The position numbers were made by a program, and so were the translations under genes. A stretch of 54,520 bases of DNA from Bacteroidota bacterium (GTDB taxonomy: Bacteria; Bacteroidota; Bacteroidia; 2-12-FULL-35-15). The stretch is from assembly GCA_023251835.1 (NCBI GenBank), contig JAHEXZ010000029.1, forward strand, positions 1 through 54,520, read 5' to 3'. Of this stretch, positions 17,829-25,949 are shown in pieces; the first letter of the stretch is position 1, and every line of letters begins with the position of its first letter. The notes below the pieces were generated by a model. That model saw nothing but the letters and a program-made list of their open reading frames with translations, ran no database searches and was not told the DNA's origin.

Positions 17829-19211
17829 ATGAAAAAGAACCCGGGCTCTCTGTATATCATTTGGATTTTAGCTTGCGCGTTGCTTCTCCTCCCATTTGGA
17901 GAAACCGGGAGGAGCTTCGCCCAAGGTGCAATCATTGACCGTGTTATTGCTGCTGTTGGAACCAATATTATTCTGCAATCAGAACTGGAATCACAATACC
18001 AGCAAATGATTGTTGCACAGGAAACCACAAATGATAACTCTCGCTGCAAACTACTGGAAGATTTACTATATCAAAAACTATTATTGGCACAGGCACAAAA
18101 AGACAGCCTTTACCCTACCGATGCACAAGTAGACCAGGAACTCGACAGACGTATGAACTACTATATACAGCAATTAGGTTCCGAAGAACGTTTTGTTGCT
18201 TTCTATGGTAAATCAGTAGATGATTATAAAGCCGAGTTAAGAGAAAAAATTCGTGATATTGTAATGGCTCAACAAATGCAAAGCAAAGTAACTGGTGATA
18301 TTAGTGTTACCCCTAATGATGTGAGAGCATACTACAACAGTATTCCTGAAGATTCTATCCCATTAATTAATGCCGAAGTTGAGGTTGGCCAAATCGTAAA
18401 AAAACCTAAAGTAACCCCGGAAGCAAAAAAAGAAGCCAAAACCAAAATTGAAAATATACGTGAACGTATCATGAAAGGTGAAAGCACCTTTCCTGCTATG
18501 GCTGCCTTATATTCTGAAGATCCCGGCTCTGCGAGCAAAGGAGGCTTATATGAACATATTCAGCGCGGACAGTTTGTTCCGGAATGGGATGCATGGGCGT
18601 TTAAACTTAAACCGAACGAAATAAGTGAAGTATTTGAAACTGTTTACGGTTATTTTATCATTCAGCTTATTGAACGCAGAGGCGATGAAGTAGATGCCCG
18701 CAGTCTGTTAATCGCTCCAAAGACAGAGGCAATTGATTTATTAAAAGCCAAACAAGCATTAGATACTATTCATACCAAACTACTCACAGATACAATCAAC
18801 TTTTCTGATGCAGCAGCTAAATACTCTGATGATGAAGAAAGCAAAAACAGCGGAGGATTGATTGTTAACCCATTTTCTGGTGCAACACGTTTTCAGATGG
18901 ATGAAATTGGTCAATATGACCAAAATGTGGCTTTTGCTATCGACAAACTGAAAGTAGGTGAGTTCACTAAGCCTATGCCTATGGCCGGACATGATGGAAA
19001 ACAAGCTTACCGTATTTTGTATTTAAAAACCAGAACTGCCCCTCATCGTGCTAATCTTACAGATGATTATCAAAAAATACAAGCTATTGCACTTGCTAAG
19101 AAACAGCAGGAAGCCATACAAAAATGGATAAAAAGAAAATCAGTTGATACCTTTATCCGCATTGCTGATGATTATAAAAATTGTAATTTTAACAATAAAT
19201 GGGTTAATTAG
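17829..19211 (+). CDS. surA: Periplasmic chaperone SurA (parvulin-type isomerase)
   Basis: This is about 460 residues from the ATG at 17829 (MKKNPGSLYIIWILACALLLLPFG..), which gives a Sec signal. The upstream ATG at 17781 overlaps the previous gene and is less likely. The SurA N-terminal domain reads 'IIDRVIAAVGTNIILQSELE..YQQMI'. Two parvulin domains follow at about 185-290 and 290-400 ('VGQIVKKPKV', 'GSASKGGLYEHIQRGQFVPEW', 'KNSGGLIVNPFSGAT'). SurA escorts outer membrane proteins across the periplasm. The signal peptide contains a palindrome (CTCCTCCC at 17886-17893, GGGAGGAG at 17907-17914) that looks like an inserted REP element. moxR would normally follow; an accessory block now separates them. 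Confidence 0.88.
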   Translation: MKKNPGSLYIIWILACALLLLPFGETGRSFAQGAIIDRVIAAVGTNIILQSELESQYQQMIVAQETTNDNSRCKLLEDLLYQKLLLAQAQKDSLYPTDAQVDQELDRRMNYYIQQLGSEERFVAFYGKSVDDYKAELREKIRDIVMAQQMQSKVTGDISVTPNDVRAYYNSIPEDSIPLINAEVEVGQIVKKPKVTPEAKKEAKTKIENIRERIMKGESTFPAMAALYSEDPGSASKGGLYEHIQRGQFVPEWDAWAFKLKPNEISEVFETVYGYFIIQLIERRGDEVDARSLLIAPKTEAIDLLKAKQALDTIHTKLLTDTINFSDAAAKYSDDEESKNSGGLIVNPFSGATRFQMDEIGQYDQNVAFAIDKLKVGEFTKPMPMAGHDGKQAYRILYLKTRTAPHRANLTDDYQKIQAIALAKKQQEAIQKWIKRKSVDTFIRIADDYKNCNFNNKWVN

Positions 19212-19321
19212 TTGAGGGCCGGATCAAAACTCATAACGCGAATCATGCGTCCCGTTTTACAACAGGGGCAGCCATCCATATCAAAGCAAGCTTTATTTTT
19301 GTAATTTGCTATTTTGGTCAA
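19208..19321 (-). pseudogene. C-terminal relic of an IS91-like transposase (tentative)
   Basis: On the minus strand an open stretch reads PLTKIANYKNKACFD then MDGCPCCKTGRMIRVMSFD and ends in TAA overlapping the surA stop. The CPCCxxGRM zinc-finger-like tail resembles the C-terminus of IS91-type transposases. Nothing upstream in the frame is intact. This marks the left edge of the accessory block between surA and moxR. Confidence 0.4.
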
Positions 19322-19426
19322 TGGTTACACGCTCTACAAATTTTGTACACTATCATTTGAGGAGCAATAAGAATCGAATAACATTATCAAAACATGCGAA
19401 AATTACAAGTTTTGATAATTCATTTC

Positions 19427-19434
19427 GTATCTTT
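19427..19434 (+). promoter_or_regulatory. -7 element just before the DUF4143 ATPase
   Basis: TATCTTTG matches TAnnTTTG and lies only 5 bases before the ATG at 19440. A transcript from it would be nearly leaderless. TTTTG occurs about 15 bases upstream. Confidence 0.45.
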
Positions 19435-19439
19435 GCCTT

Positions 19440-20681
19440 ATGACTAATTACACAAATCGTAAGGAATACATAGACAAACTGCTATCTTACAAAGACAAAG
19501 ACCTCATAAAAGTGGTAAGCGGTTTACGTAGATCGGGCAAAAGCACCTTACTGGAACTTTACCGTGAGCAGTTACTCAAACAAGGTGTGGGCAAACGTCA
19601 AATACAATTCTACAACTTTGAATTACCCGAAAATTACTTAGACAAATCATGGAGTGATATTTATTTTGAAATAAAGAAAAAACTGCAAGCCGATAAACCT
19701 AACTATGTTTTTTTAGACGAAGTGCAAAACATTCTGCTTTTTGAAAAATTGGTGGATGGACTTTTTGCAACCGAAAATACAGATGTTTACATTACAGGTT
19801 CAAACGCGTTTTTGTTGAGTAGCGAGTTGGCAACTTTGTTGAGCGGTCGCTACATCGAAATTTCCATTTTGCCATTTTCGTTTAAGGAATATTTAACGGC
19901 ACGCAATATTGATACAAGCAACAAATACCTCAATTACGAGGCTTTGTTTTTTGATTACGCAAACGAAACATCGTTGCCCAAAGGCGTAGAATTGCGTGAA
20001 GGCGGTTTCGATAAAATTTATGAATACTTGGAAGCTATTTACACCACCATAATCGAAAAAGACATAACGCAACGTCACCAAATAAACGACAAACGAGCTT
20101 TTGGCAACATTATAAAGTTTGTAGCTTCAAACATCGGCAATGCGCTTTCCCCAAGCAATATTTCTAAAACCTTGAAACAAGACGGACAAAGCATACACCA
20201 CGCCACCGTTGAAAAATATTTGGAATATTTGGTGGCAAGTTTTGTGTTTTACAAAGTAAATCGTTTCGATTTAAAAGGAAAAAAACAATTGGCTACGCAA
20301 GAAAAATACTATTTGGTAGACGTAGGTTTGCTGAACATTTTAGCAGGAAAAGAACGCACAACAGATAGAGGACACATCTTGGAAAACATTGTGTATTTAG
20401 AACTGCTACGCAGAGGCAATAAAATTTGGACAGGCACAGCCCGCAACATCGAAGTGGATTTTGTATGCAAAACCCCTACAGGCGACATTGAATACTACCA
20501 AGTAGCGTGGCAAATGACAAACGAAAGCACCATGGAACGAGAGTTTGGTGCATTAGAAAAAATCAACGACAACTACCCGAAATACTTGCTTACGACAGAT
20601 TCGTTTACTCAAAATAGAAGTGGAGTAAAACACATAAACGTATTTAACTGGTTACTTGAAATAGACGAACAAAAAAAATAA
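19440..20681 (+). CDS. AAA ATPase with C-terminal DUF4143 (accessory)
   Basis: This 413-residue protein has an AAA_14 domain with Walker A 'VSGLRRSGKSTLLELYREQL' (about residues 25-44), Walker B-like 'KPNYVFLDEVQN', 'DVYITGSNAFLLSSELATLLSGRYIEISILPFSFKEYL' features and a C-terminal DUF4143/nuclease-like domain ('YYLVDVGLLNILAGK', 'GHILENIVYLELLRRG', 'IEVDFVCKTPTGD'). The E..xD.V motif recalls PD-(D/E)XK nucleases. The family is widespread on mobile or variable DNA and has no settled function. It separates surA from moxR and ends 6 bases before an attC-like sequence, so it looks acquired. Confidence 0.85.
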   Translation: MTNYTNRKEYIDKLLSYKDKDLIKVVSGLRRSGKSTLLELYREQLLKQGVGKRQIQFYNFELPENYLDKSWSDIYFEIKKKLQADKPNYVFLDEVQNILLFEKLVDGLFATENTDVYITGSNAFLLSSELATLLSGRYIEISILPFSFKEYLTARNIDTSNKYLNYEALFFDYANETSLPKGVELREGGFDKIYEYLEAIYTTIIEKDITQRHQINDKRAFGNIIKFVASNIGNALSPSNISKTLKQDGQSIHHATVEKYLEYLVASFVFYKVNRFDLKGKKQLATQEKYYLVDVGLLNILAGKERTTDRGHILENIVYLELLRRGNKIWTGTARNIEVDFVCKTPTGDIEYYQVAWQMTNESTMEREFGALEKINDNYPKYLLTTDSFTQNRSGVKHINVFNWLLEIDEQKK

Positions 20682-20686
20682 CCACC

Positions 20687-20763
20687 GGCCATAACAAATA
20701 AGGATTAAACGAAGCGTAACAAAGTGAAGGTTCGCTTTAATCTTGGTCTTTTGCCTGTTCTGC
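20687..20763 (+). other. attC-like recombination site candidate (site A)
   Basis: Directly after the DUF4143 stop comes GGCCATAAC, then the arms AAGGATTAAACGAA (20700-20713) and TTCGCTTTAATCTT (20731-20744). They pair with one unpaired base on each arm, as in attC folds. A possible partner box GTTCTGC lies at about 20757-20763. The same arm sequence occurs after the gene at 35353 (site B). There is no integrase gene in the window. Confidence 0.45.
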
Positions 20764-20796
20764 AAAGGTGTAATACTCTTTTTTCCTGAAACTCAT
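20737..20796 (-). other. 19-codon micro-ORF ending inside the attC-like stem
   Basis: On the minus strand an ATG preceded by an A-rich leader encodes MSFRKKEYYTFAEQAKDQD, and its TAA lies in the stem of site A. It is either the start of a gene cut off by recombination or noise. No homology was recognised. Confidence 0.25.
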
Positions 20797-20924
20797 GTTT
20801 TGATTTTTTTATTGGTTGCGTTTCTTTAACGGAAAAAGAGTATTTTCGTACGGGGAATTTGCTTCTCGCGTAGAACAACTACCGAAGGCTTAGTTCAACA
20901 TGGGCTTACCGAATATTGGGGGTG

Positions 20925-21035
20925 CAGTGATAGTTGAAAGTGTGTGCAAGTAATTATCTTTGCTGCGGCTTGACAGTTTTGTGCATTTAAATCCGCAACA
21001 TCGGCAAGCCCCGAAACGCTATGGCGTAAGCGTTA
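20925..21035 (+). repeat. Shared boundary repeat downstream of the DUF4143 gene
   Basis: The stretch from GGGGGTGCAGTG to CCCCGAAACGCTATGGCG aligns well with the minus strand of about 33660-33775, downstream of the T9SS-sorted gene. Matching blocks include AAAGTxTGTGCAA, TATCTTTG and CCGCxACxTCG..CAAGCCC. The rest of 20764-21072 holds no gene. Confidence 0.45.
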
Positions 21036-21072
21036 AAATTCATAATTCGTAAAATTCGTAATTCATAGTAGC

Positions 21073-22038
21073 ATGTATAAATCAGATGTGGAAGCAGCAG
21101 ATGCTTTTGTAAGTAAATATAAAGAACTAAATTCTGAAATAAGCAAAATTATTATCGGACAGGATGAAGTTATAAAAGATGTTCTCATTTCTATTTTTAG
21201 CAAAGGCCATTGCTTATTGATTGGCGTTCCCGGTTTAGCTAAAACACTGTTAGTAAACACCATAGCCGATGTATTAGGACTAAGCTACAATCGTATTCAG
21301 TTTACACCTGATTTAATGCCATCAGACATTACAGGCTCGGAAATACTTGGTGACGACCGCCATTTTAAATTCATCAAAGGTCCTTTGTTTGCCAATATTA
21401 TTCTTGCTGATGAAATCAACCGTACACCCCCTAAAACACAGGCAGCGCTTCTTGAAGCAATGCAGGAACGTAATGTAACCGTTGCTGGTAAACGATATGA
21501 ACTGGGAAACCCCTTCTTTGTTTTAGCTACACAAAATCCTATTGAGCAGGAAGGTACTTATCCATTACCTGAAGCACAACTCGACCGTTTTATGTTTAAC
21601 GTTTGGTTAGATTATCCTAAGTTCCAGGATGAACTTACAGTGGTAAAAAATACAACTTCAAACAAAACCACAGAGCTAAAAAAGATGCTGAATGCTGAAG
21701 AAATTATTTATTTCCAGGATTTGGTACGCAGAGTTCCTGTTACAGATAATGTATTGGAATATGCAGTTAAGTTAGCCGCCAGAACGCGTCCGGGTACTGA
21801 ACATTCGGCCGAAATTTCAAACAACTACTTATCCTGGGGGGCAGGACCAAGAGCTTCTCAGTTTTTGGTGATTGGTGCCAAATGCCATGCATTGATAAAA
21901 GGCAAATATTCCCCTGATATTGAAGATGTTAAATCAATAGCAACAGCCATTCTCCGCCATCGTATTATACGTAATTATAAAGCTGAAGCGGAAGGAATGA
22001 GTGTAGACGCCATTATACGGGAATTGATGAAAGGATAA
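21073..22038 (+). CDS. moxR: MoxR-family AAA+ ATPase
   Basis: This 321-residue protein shows 'IIIGQDEVIKDVLISIFSKGHCLLIGVPGLAKTLLV' (Walker A GVPGLAKT), Walker B 'IILADEINRTPPKTQAALLEAMQE', sensor 1 'VLATQNPIEQEGTYPLPEAQLDRF' and the C-terminal lid 'WGAGPRASQ'. MoxR ATPases act as chaperones for DUF58/VWA-domain partners. In Bacteroidota moxR often follows surA and precedes a DUF58 gene. Here the surA link is interrupted and no DUF58 gene follows; a broken HEPN gene and an IS fragment do. Confidence 0.92.
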   Translation: MYKSDVEAADAFVSKYKELNSEISKIIIGQDEVIKDVLISIFSKGHCLLIGVPGLAKTLLVNTIADVLGLSYNRIQFTPDLMPSDITGSEILGDDRHFKFIKGPLFANIILADEINRTPPKTQAALLEAMQERNVTVAGKRYELGNPFFVLATQNPIEQEGTYPLPEAQLDRFMFNVWLDYPKFQDELTVVKNTTSNKTTELKKMLNAEEIIYFQDLVRRVPVTDNVLEYAVKLAARTRPGTEHSAEISNNYLSWGAGPRASQFLVIGAKCHALIKGKYSPDIEDVKSIATAILRHRIIRNYKAEAEGMSVDAIIRELMKG

Positions 22039-22058
22039 TAACCGTTTTAATTAATAGA

Positions 22059-22136
22059 ATGGAAAATAAAGACATACCCTGGCAGCAACGTTTCAACAAT
22101 TATACAAAAGCCCTTTTGCTTGGCTCGATGGACTAA
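22059..22136 (+). pseudogene. 5' fragment of a HEPN (nucleotidyltransferase substrate-binding) gene
   Basis: ATG at 22059 encodes MENKDIPWQQRFNNYTKALL, the characteristic N-terminus of HI0074-like HEPN proteins ('.I.WqqRf.NF.KAL'), then leaves the family and stops after 25 codons at the IS fragment. Full-length relatives are about 130-140 residues. A fragment of the partner nucleotidyltransferase gene lies at 26836-27074. Confidence 0.6.
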
Positions 22137-22300
22137 AATGGCAATTTGTTGCTCACCAGTGGCACTACCGATAGTTTTGACAACCTTTGATTTACCTGCT
22201 TGTTTAGAGATAATTTGCACCGATACACTTCCTGAACGGTTCTTGGGTTTTCGAATAAACATACCACAAACATACCTTGCAGCACCCGTTTCCAAAAATC
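22120..22300 (-). pseudogene. 5' fragment of an IS1634-like transposase gene
   Basis: On the minus strand 'MFIRKPKNRSGSVSVQIISK' and 'KVVKTIGSATGEQQI' match the N-terminus of IS1634-family (IS4 group) transposases. Only about 50 codons remain before the sequence runs into the HEPN relic. The remaining spacer up to 22378 contains a palindrome (CCTGTTTTCAGC.. / ..GGTTTTCAGAGG) and probably the promoter of the TPR-PP2C gene. Confidence 0.55.
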
Positions 22301-22378
22301 GCTATAGGGTTAGCAAGGTTTTCAGAGGTTTTTTATGGTTGGTGCTGAAAACAGGAAAAAAAGATTTAACCTAAAAAT

Positions 22379-24478
22379 ATGAGTCTTTTGAAAAAAAACA
22401 TGAACTATTGTTGCGTATGCATCTTTGTCCTTTTTGCTTATATATTAAGCGCGCAGGAAAATAATAAAACAGTTGATTCTTTGTTAACTGTTTTAAAAAC
22501 TGCTAAAGCAGATACTACCAAAGTAAACGCTCTGAACCAGTTAAGCTGGGAATTATATTTAAGAGGCAACTATGATACCGCCCTCATACATGCGGGAAGT
22601 GCGAAAGAACTGGCAGAGAAATTAAATTTCAGAAAAGGAATAGCTGCTTCTTATAACAACATCGGAAATGTTTATAACGGCCAGGGCAATTACCCTGAAG
22701 CATTGAAAAACCATTTCGCTGCTTTGAAAATAAGGGAAGAAATTGGGGATAAACAGAGAATCGCATCTTCTTACAACAACATCGGAAATGTTTATCACAA
22801 CCAGGGAAATTACCCCGAAGCGCTGAAAAATCATTTCGCTGCTTTGAAAATAAGGGAAGAAATCGGAGATAAATATGGTATTGCTACTTCTTATAACAAC
22901 ATTGGAAATGTTTATGGATACCAAGATAATTACCATGAAGCACTGAAAAACTATTTTGCTTCTTTGAAAATAGAAGAAGAAATCGGAGATAAACATGGAA
23001 TCGCCACGTCCTATGGCAACATCGGACTTGTCTATTATAGCCAGGGTAATTACCCATATGCGCTGAAAAACTATTTCACTTCTTTGAAGATAAGAGAAGA
23101 AATAAGGGATAAACAGGGAGTCGCTATTTCTTACAACAACATCGGACTTGTTTATGACAGCCAGGGCAATTACCCCGAGTCACTAAAAAATTATTTTGCT
23201 GCAATGAAAATAAGAGAAGAAATCGGGGATAAACAGGGAGTCGCTATTTCTTACAGCAACATCGGGAATATTTATTCCTCCATCGGCAAAGCTCAGGAAG
23301 GAAAGGAATGGCAGGAAAAAGCGTTGAAACTCTCAAAAGAAATAGGTTATAAGGAAGGAGTTAAAGGCAGTTACTTTAGGTTAGCAAATGCGGCCGAGGC
23401 TCTTGCCGATTACCAACACGCCTTAGAATACCACAAACTCTATTCCGATATTAAAGACACTCTTTTAGACGAAACCTCCAGTAAGCAAATTACAGAAATG
23501 AACACCAAATATGAAAGTGAGAAAAAAGAAAAAGACATTCAATTATTAACCAAAGATAAAGAACTTCAACAAGCAGAAATAGGGCGACAGAAATTCATCC
23601 GGAATGGTTTTGTTGGCGGATTGATAATAGCTTTATTACTTGCTTTTGTCATCTTTAATCGTTTCCAGGTAACCCGCAAACAGAAAAAAATCATTGAATA
23701 TCAAAATACCCAGATAGTTGAAAGTATCAATTATTCCAAACGTATCCAGGATTCCTTACTTCCCTCAATAGAAAGCATGCAAAAAGCAATTCCAGGTTTA
23801 TTTATATTCTATGAACCCAAGGATGTAGTAAGTGGTGACTTTTATTATTTCAAAGAATTTGGAAACTACATTTTGCTTGCATGTGTGGATTGTACCGGTC
23901 ATGGAGTACCAGGAGGTTTTATGAGTACTTTGGGCAGTTTATTGCTGGACAAAATAGTAGATACAGAAAATCTAAAACCTTCAGAAATACTAAGTAAGTT
24001 AAGTGATGAAATTATCCGTGTGCTGCATCAGCAGGATGGGGGAGAGCTACAGGATGGCATGGACTTATCAGTATGTTTAATAGACAGAGAAAACAAAAGA
24101 ATAGAATTCAGCGGGGCACGAAATGGAATAATAGTAGTAAGCAATAACGAAGCCAAACGCTATAAAGCCAGCCCATTGCCCGTAGGCGGCAACTACATAA
24201 AAAAAGGAGTTCCAATAGTGCGTAATTTTAAAACAGAAAGTATTTCTGTAAATTCGAATGACTGGATATATATGTATACTGATGGCTTTATAGAGCAGGT
24301 GGGAGGAACGGAAGGTATACCCATGAATTACGAACAATTTGAAAAACAGTTGATGTGCCTCTCAAAACAACAATATCCAGCCGAAAAAATCAAATTATTG
24401 CAAATGGAACTCGGTAAATGGAAAGGAACTAATGAGAGAACGGATGATGTTCTCATCATTGGCTACCAGGTTGTGTAA
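22379..24478 (+). CDS. TPR-sensor PP2C (SpoIIE-type) serine/threonine phosphatase, SiaA-like role
   Basis: This 699-residue protein has a signal sequence (VCIFVLFAYILSAQ), about seven TPRs (residues 45-330), a membrane helix (about 405-425, NGFVGGLIIALLLAFVIFNRF), a short coiled linker and a C-terminal PP2C/SpoIIE phosphatase domain (about 460-699). The domain keeps metal-binding aspartates in 'DVVSGDFYYF', 'CVDCTGHGVPGGFMS', 'DGMDLSVCLID' and 'ERTDDVLIIGY'. A periplasmic TPR sensor would control a cytoplasmic phosphatase. The SiaC- and SiaB-like genes face it downstream, so its substrate is probably the SiaC-like phosphoprotein. Five TPR units are nearly identical at DNA level. Confidence 0.85.
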   Translation: MSLLKKNMNYCCVCIFVLFAYILSAQENNKTVDSLLTVLKTAKADTTKVNALNQLSWELYLRGNYDTALIHAGSAKELAEKLNFRKGIAASYNNIGNVYNGQGNYPEALKNHFAALKIREEIGDKQRIASSYNNIGNVYHNQGNYPEALKNHFAALKIREEIGDKYGIATSYNNIGNVYGYQDNYHEALKNYFASLKIEEEIGDKHGIATSYGNIGLVYYSQGNYPYALKNYFTSLKIREEIRDKQGVAISYNNIGLVYDSQGNYPESLKNYFAAMKIREEIGDKQGVAISYSNIGNIYSSIGKAQEGKEWQEKALKLSKEIGYKEGVKGSYFRLANAAEALADYQHALEYHKLYSDIKDTLLDETSSKQITEMNTKYESEKKEKDIQLLTKDKELQQAEIGRQKFIRNGFVGGLIIALLLAFVIFNRFQVTRKQKKIIEYQNTQIVESINYSKRIQDSLLPSIESMQKAIPGLFIFYEPKDVVSGDFYYFKEFGNYILLACVDCTGHGVPGGFMSTLGSLLLDKIVDTENLKPSEILSKLSDEIIRVLHQQDGGELQDGMDLSVCLIDRENKRIEFSGARNGIIVVSNNEAKRYKASPLPVGGNYIKKGVPIVRNFKTESISVNSNDWIYMYTDGFIEQVGGTEGIPMNYEQFEKQLMCLSKQQYPAEKIKLLQMELGKWKGTNERTDDVLIIGYQVV
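22643..23242 (+). repeat. Five tandem 120-bp TPR-coding repeats
   Basis: Five consecutive 40-codon units encode SYNNIGNVYxxQGNYPEALK-type TPRs followed by LKIREEIGDK, with high DNA identity. A sixth, diverged unit follows. The identity suggests recent expansion. Confidence 0.8.
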
Positions 24479-24504
24479 CGTGACGTTAAAATGTAATCAA
24501 TGAC

Positions 24505-24870
24505 CTATTTTGCCTCATATTTAAAAGGCAGATCCACCATTATTTCAAGTTCCTGCCCTCTTTCTAGTAACGTGTCATTATTAGCAGGATAAATCCAGAT
24601 TACCTTTCCTTCGGAGTTGGCTTTATCAATACTCATAAGCAGTTTTAAAAGCTGTTTGGCAGAAGAAGAGTTAAAATAACTCAAATTAAATTCAACAGTT
24701 ATTTGGTTGTTTTCTTGTTGAAGGTAATCGGATAACCAAGCGTGTACCTCTTTATAATAAGTGGCCGCATCTTCCATTCTCGATTTACCCGATATTTTTA
24801 TTTTACCTGCTGGTTCTAAAATAATCTCAGGTCCTACTTCTGTTGCATTAATTACTTTATTTTCCATCAT
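24505..24870 (-). CDS. SiaC-like regulatory phosphoprotein (DUF1987)
   Basis: This 121-residue protein has the DUF1987 profile: 'PEIILEPAGKIKISGKSRMEDAATYY..V..WL.DYL' then 'FNLSYFNSSSAKQLLKLL' and 'GKVIWIYPANNDTLLERGQELE'. In Pseudomonas aeruginosa, SiaC is phosphorylated on Thr68 by SiaB and dephosphorylated by SiaA, and unphosphorylated SiaC activates a diguanylate cyclase. Here the residue at position 68 is the first Ser of FNSSSAK. No cyclase gene is nearby. Its ATG overlaps the kinase TGA (ATGA), indicating translational coupling. Confidence 0.82.
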   Translation of the reverse strand: MMENKVINATEVGPEIILEPAGKIKISGKSRMEDAATYYKEVHAWLSDYLQQENNQITVEFNLSYFNSSSAKQLLKLLMSIDKANSEGKVIWIYPANNDTLLERGQELEIMVDLPFKYEAK

Positions 24871-25949
24871 TTAAAAGGTATTTCTATGCCGATTGTTAAA
24901 TAATTTCCATTTTTATCTTCAGTCATTTTTAATTCCAAAGGTGTCATAAAACTTCTCCTTAGGTCAATAAGACCAACTCCGGCATTGTTTCCGGGAGATT
25001 CTGTGCTTGCTTTTAACTGTTTTCTGTATAGTGCACCCAGGTCATCTTTATTCATGGAATTTAGTTTGGCAATGTGCTCCTCTAATTTTTTTTCTTGTTT
25101 CGAAACATAATTCCCCGTGCAAAGAAAATATCCATCTTCTGTTTTATTAACAGCGAATATGCCCTCCTTATGGTGGTCGATAGAACTATGTCTAATAACA
25201 TTCTGCATAAGCTCAACAGCTGAATGATAGATTTTGTAGCCCAATAAATTCGTCATGTCGGTTGTATTACCTTCAAGTATATTTAACATTGGGCTTATGG
25301 TTTCATCGCTGAAATCCCCTTTGTACAAAAAGATAATATCATTACTTACCATCAGGTCATACATTGCAGTATTTTCTTCAATCCCAATAGGATTTTCCAG
25401 CAGTTCAGCATCTGCTTGATCGTTAACAATCAAATCAATTTGCATACTGAATGCGTAGGTATGATCTTCAAACTCTTTAAAGTCTGTTTGTATCGGTTTT
25501 TGAGATTTCTTTGCCATCTCAATTAAACCCAGTCCCGCACCACCTTTATTACTTAAAGCTCCATCTTCGAGTACTTTTGTATAGAGCATTTTTAACTGCT
25601 CTTTATTAAGTTTATTAATAACATTTAGCCGTTCTTCCAAAAACAATTTATCTTTTTCACTAATAGGGTTAGAAGAAAAAATATGTGAAAAAGGAGATAT
25701 CGCCCTGACTCCAAATAAGCTATCCTTCTTATTCCCCAACTCATTATCACCATGTCGTATAATATTCTGGAAACTTTCGGACATTAAAAATGAAATTCTT
25801 TTTTTAGCTTTCTTTTCAAAATCGTGATCAGCTAATGTGATCAGCTTATCTGTAAAAATATCATCAAAATTTCCGCGGTAAAACATACATATTTTGTCAA
25901 CGGAAAAACATTTACGCAACAATCCGATTAGTTGTAAATTCTTCGCCAT
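24867..25949 (-). CDS. SiaB-like protein kinase with two tandem GHKL-type halves
   Basis: This is about 360 residues from the ATG at 25949 (MAKNLQLIGLLRKCFSVDK); an upstream ATG at 26015 would add an implausible AT-rich leader. The protein is two copies of the about 180-residue SiaB fold. Half 1 (about 1-180) has 'ICMFYRGNFDD', 'SESFQNIIRHG' and 'KGGAGLGLIEMAKKS'. Half 2 (about 190-360) has 'IIFLYKGDFSD', 'VELMQNVIRHSS' and 'NNAGVGLIDLRRS'. The N-box and G-box residues of GHKL ATPases are recognisable in both. SiaB relatives are normally single-domain. It is followed by and overlaps the SiaC-like gene. Confidence 0.8.
   Translation of the reverse strand: MAKNLQLIGLLRKCFSVDKICMFYRGNFDDIFTDKLITLADHDFEKKAKKRISFLMSESFQNIIRHGDNELGNKKDSLFGVRAISPFSHIFSSNPISEKDKLFLEERLNVINKLNKEQLKMLYTKVLEDGALSNKGGAGLGLIEMAKKSQKPIQTDFKEFEDHTYAFSMQIDLIVNDQADAELLENPIGIEENTAMYDLMVSNDIIFLYKGDFSDETISPMLNILEGNTTDMTNLLGYKIYHSAVELMQNVIRHSSIDHHKEGIFAVNKTEDGYFLCTGNYVSKQEKKLEEHIAKLNSMNKDDLGALYRKQLKASTESPGNNAGVGLIDLRRSFMTPLELKMTEDKNGNYLTIGIEIPFK

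Noticed and set aside
22120-22374. Plus-strand 84-codon frame (MARWTKMAICCSPVALP).
   Set aside because: It is the reverse of the IS1634-like transposase fragment.
22643-23242. CRISPR-like periodic repeat.
   Set aside because: The 120-bp periodicity is continuous coding sequence for TPR units with no spacers; no CRISPR array or cas gene is present in the window.
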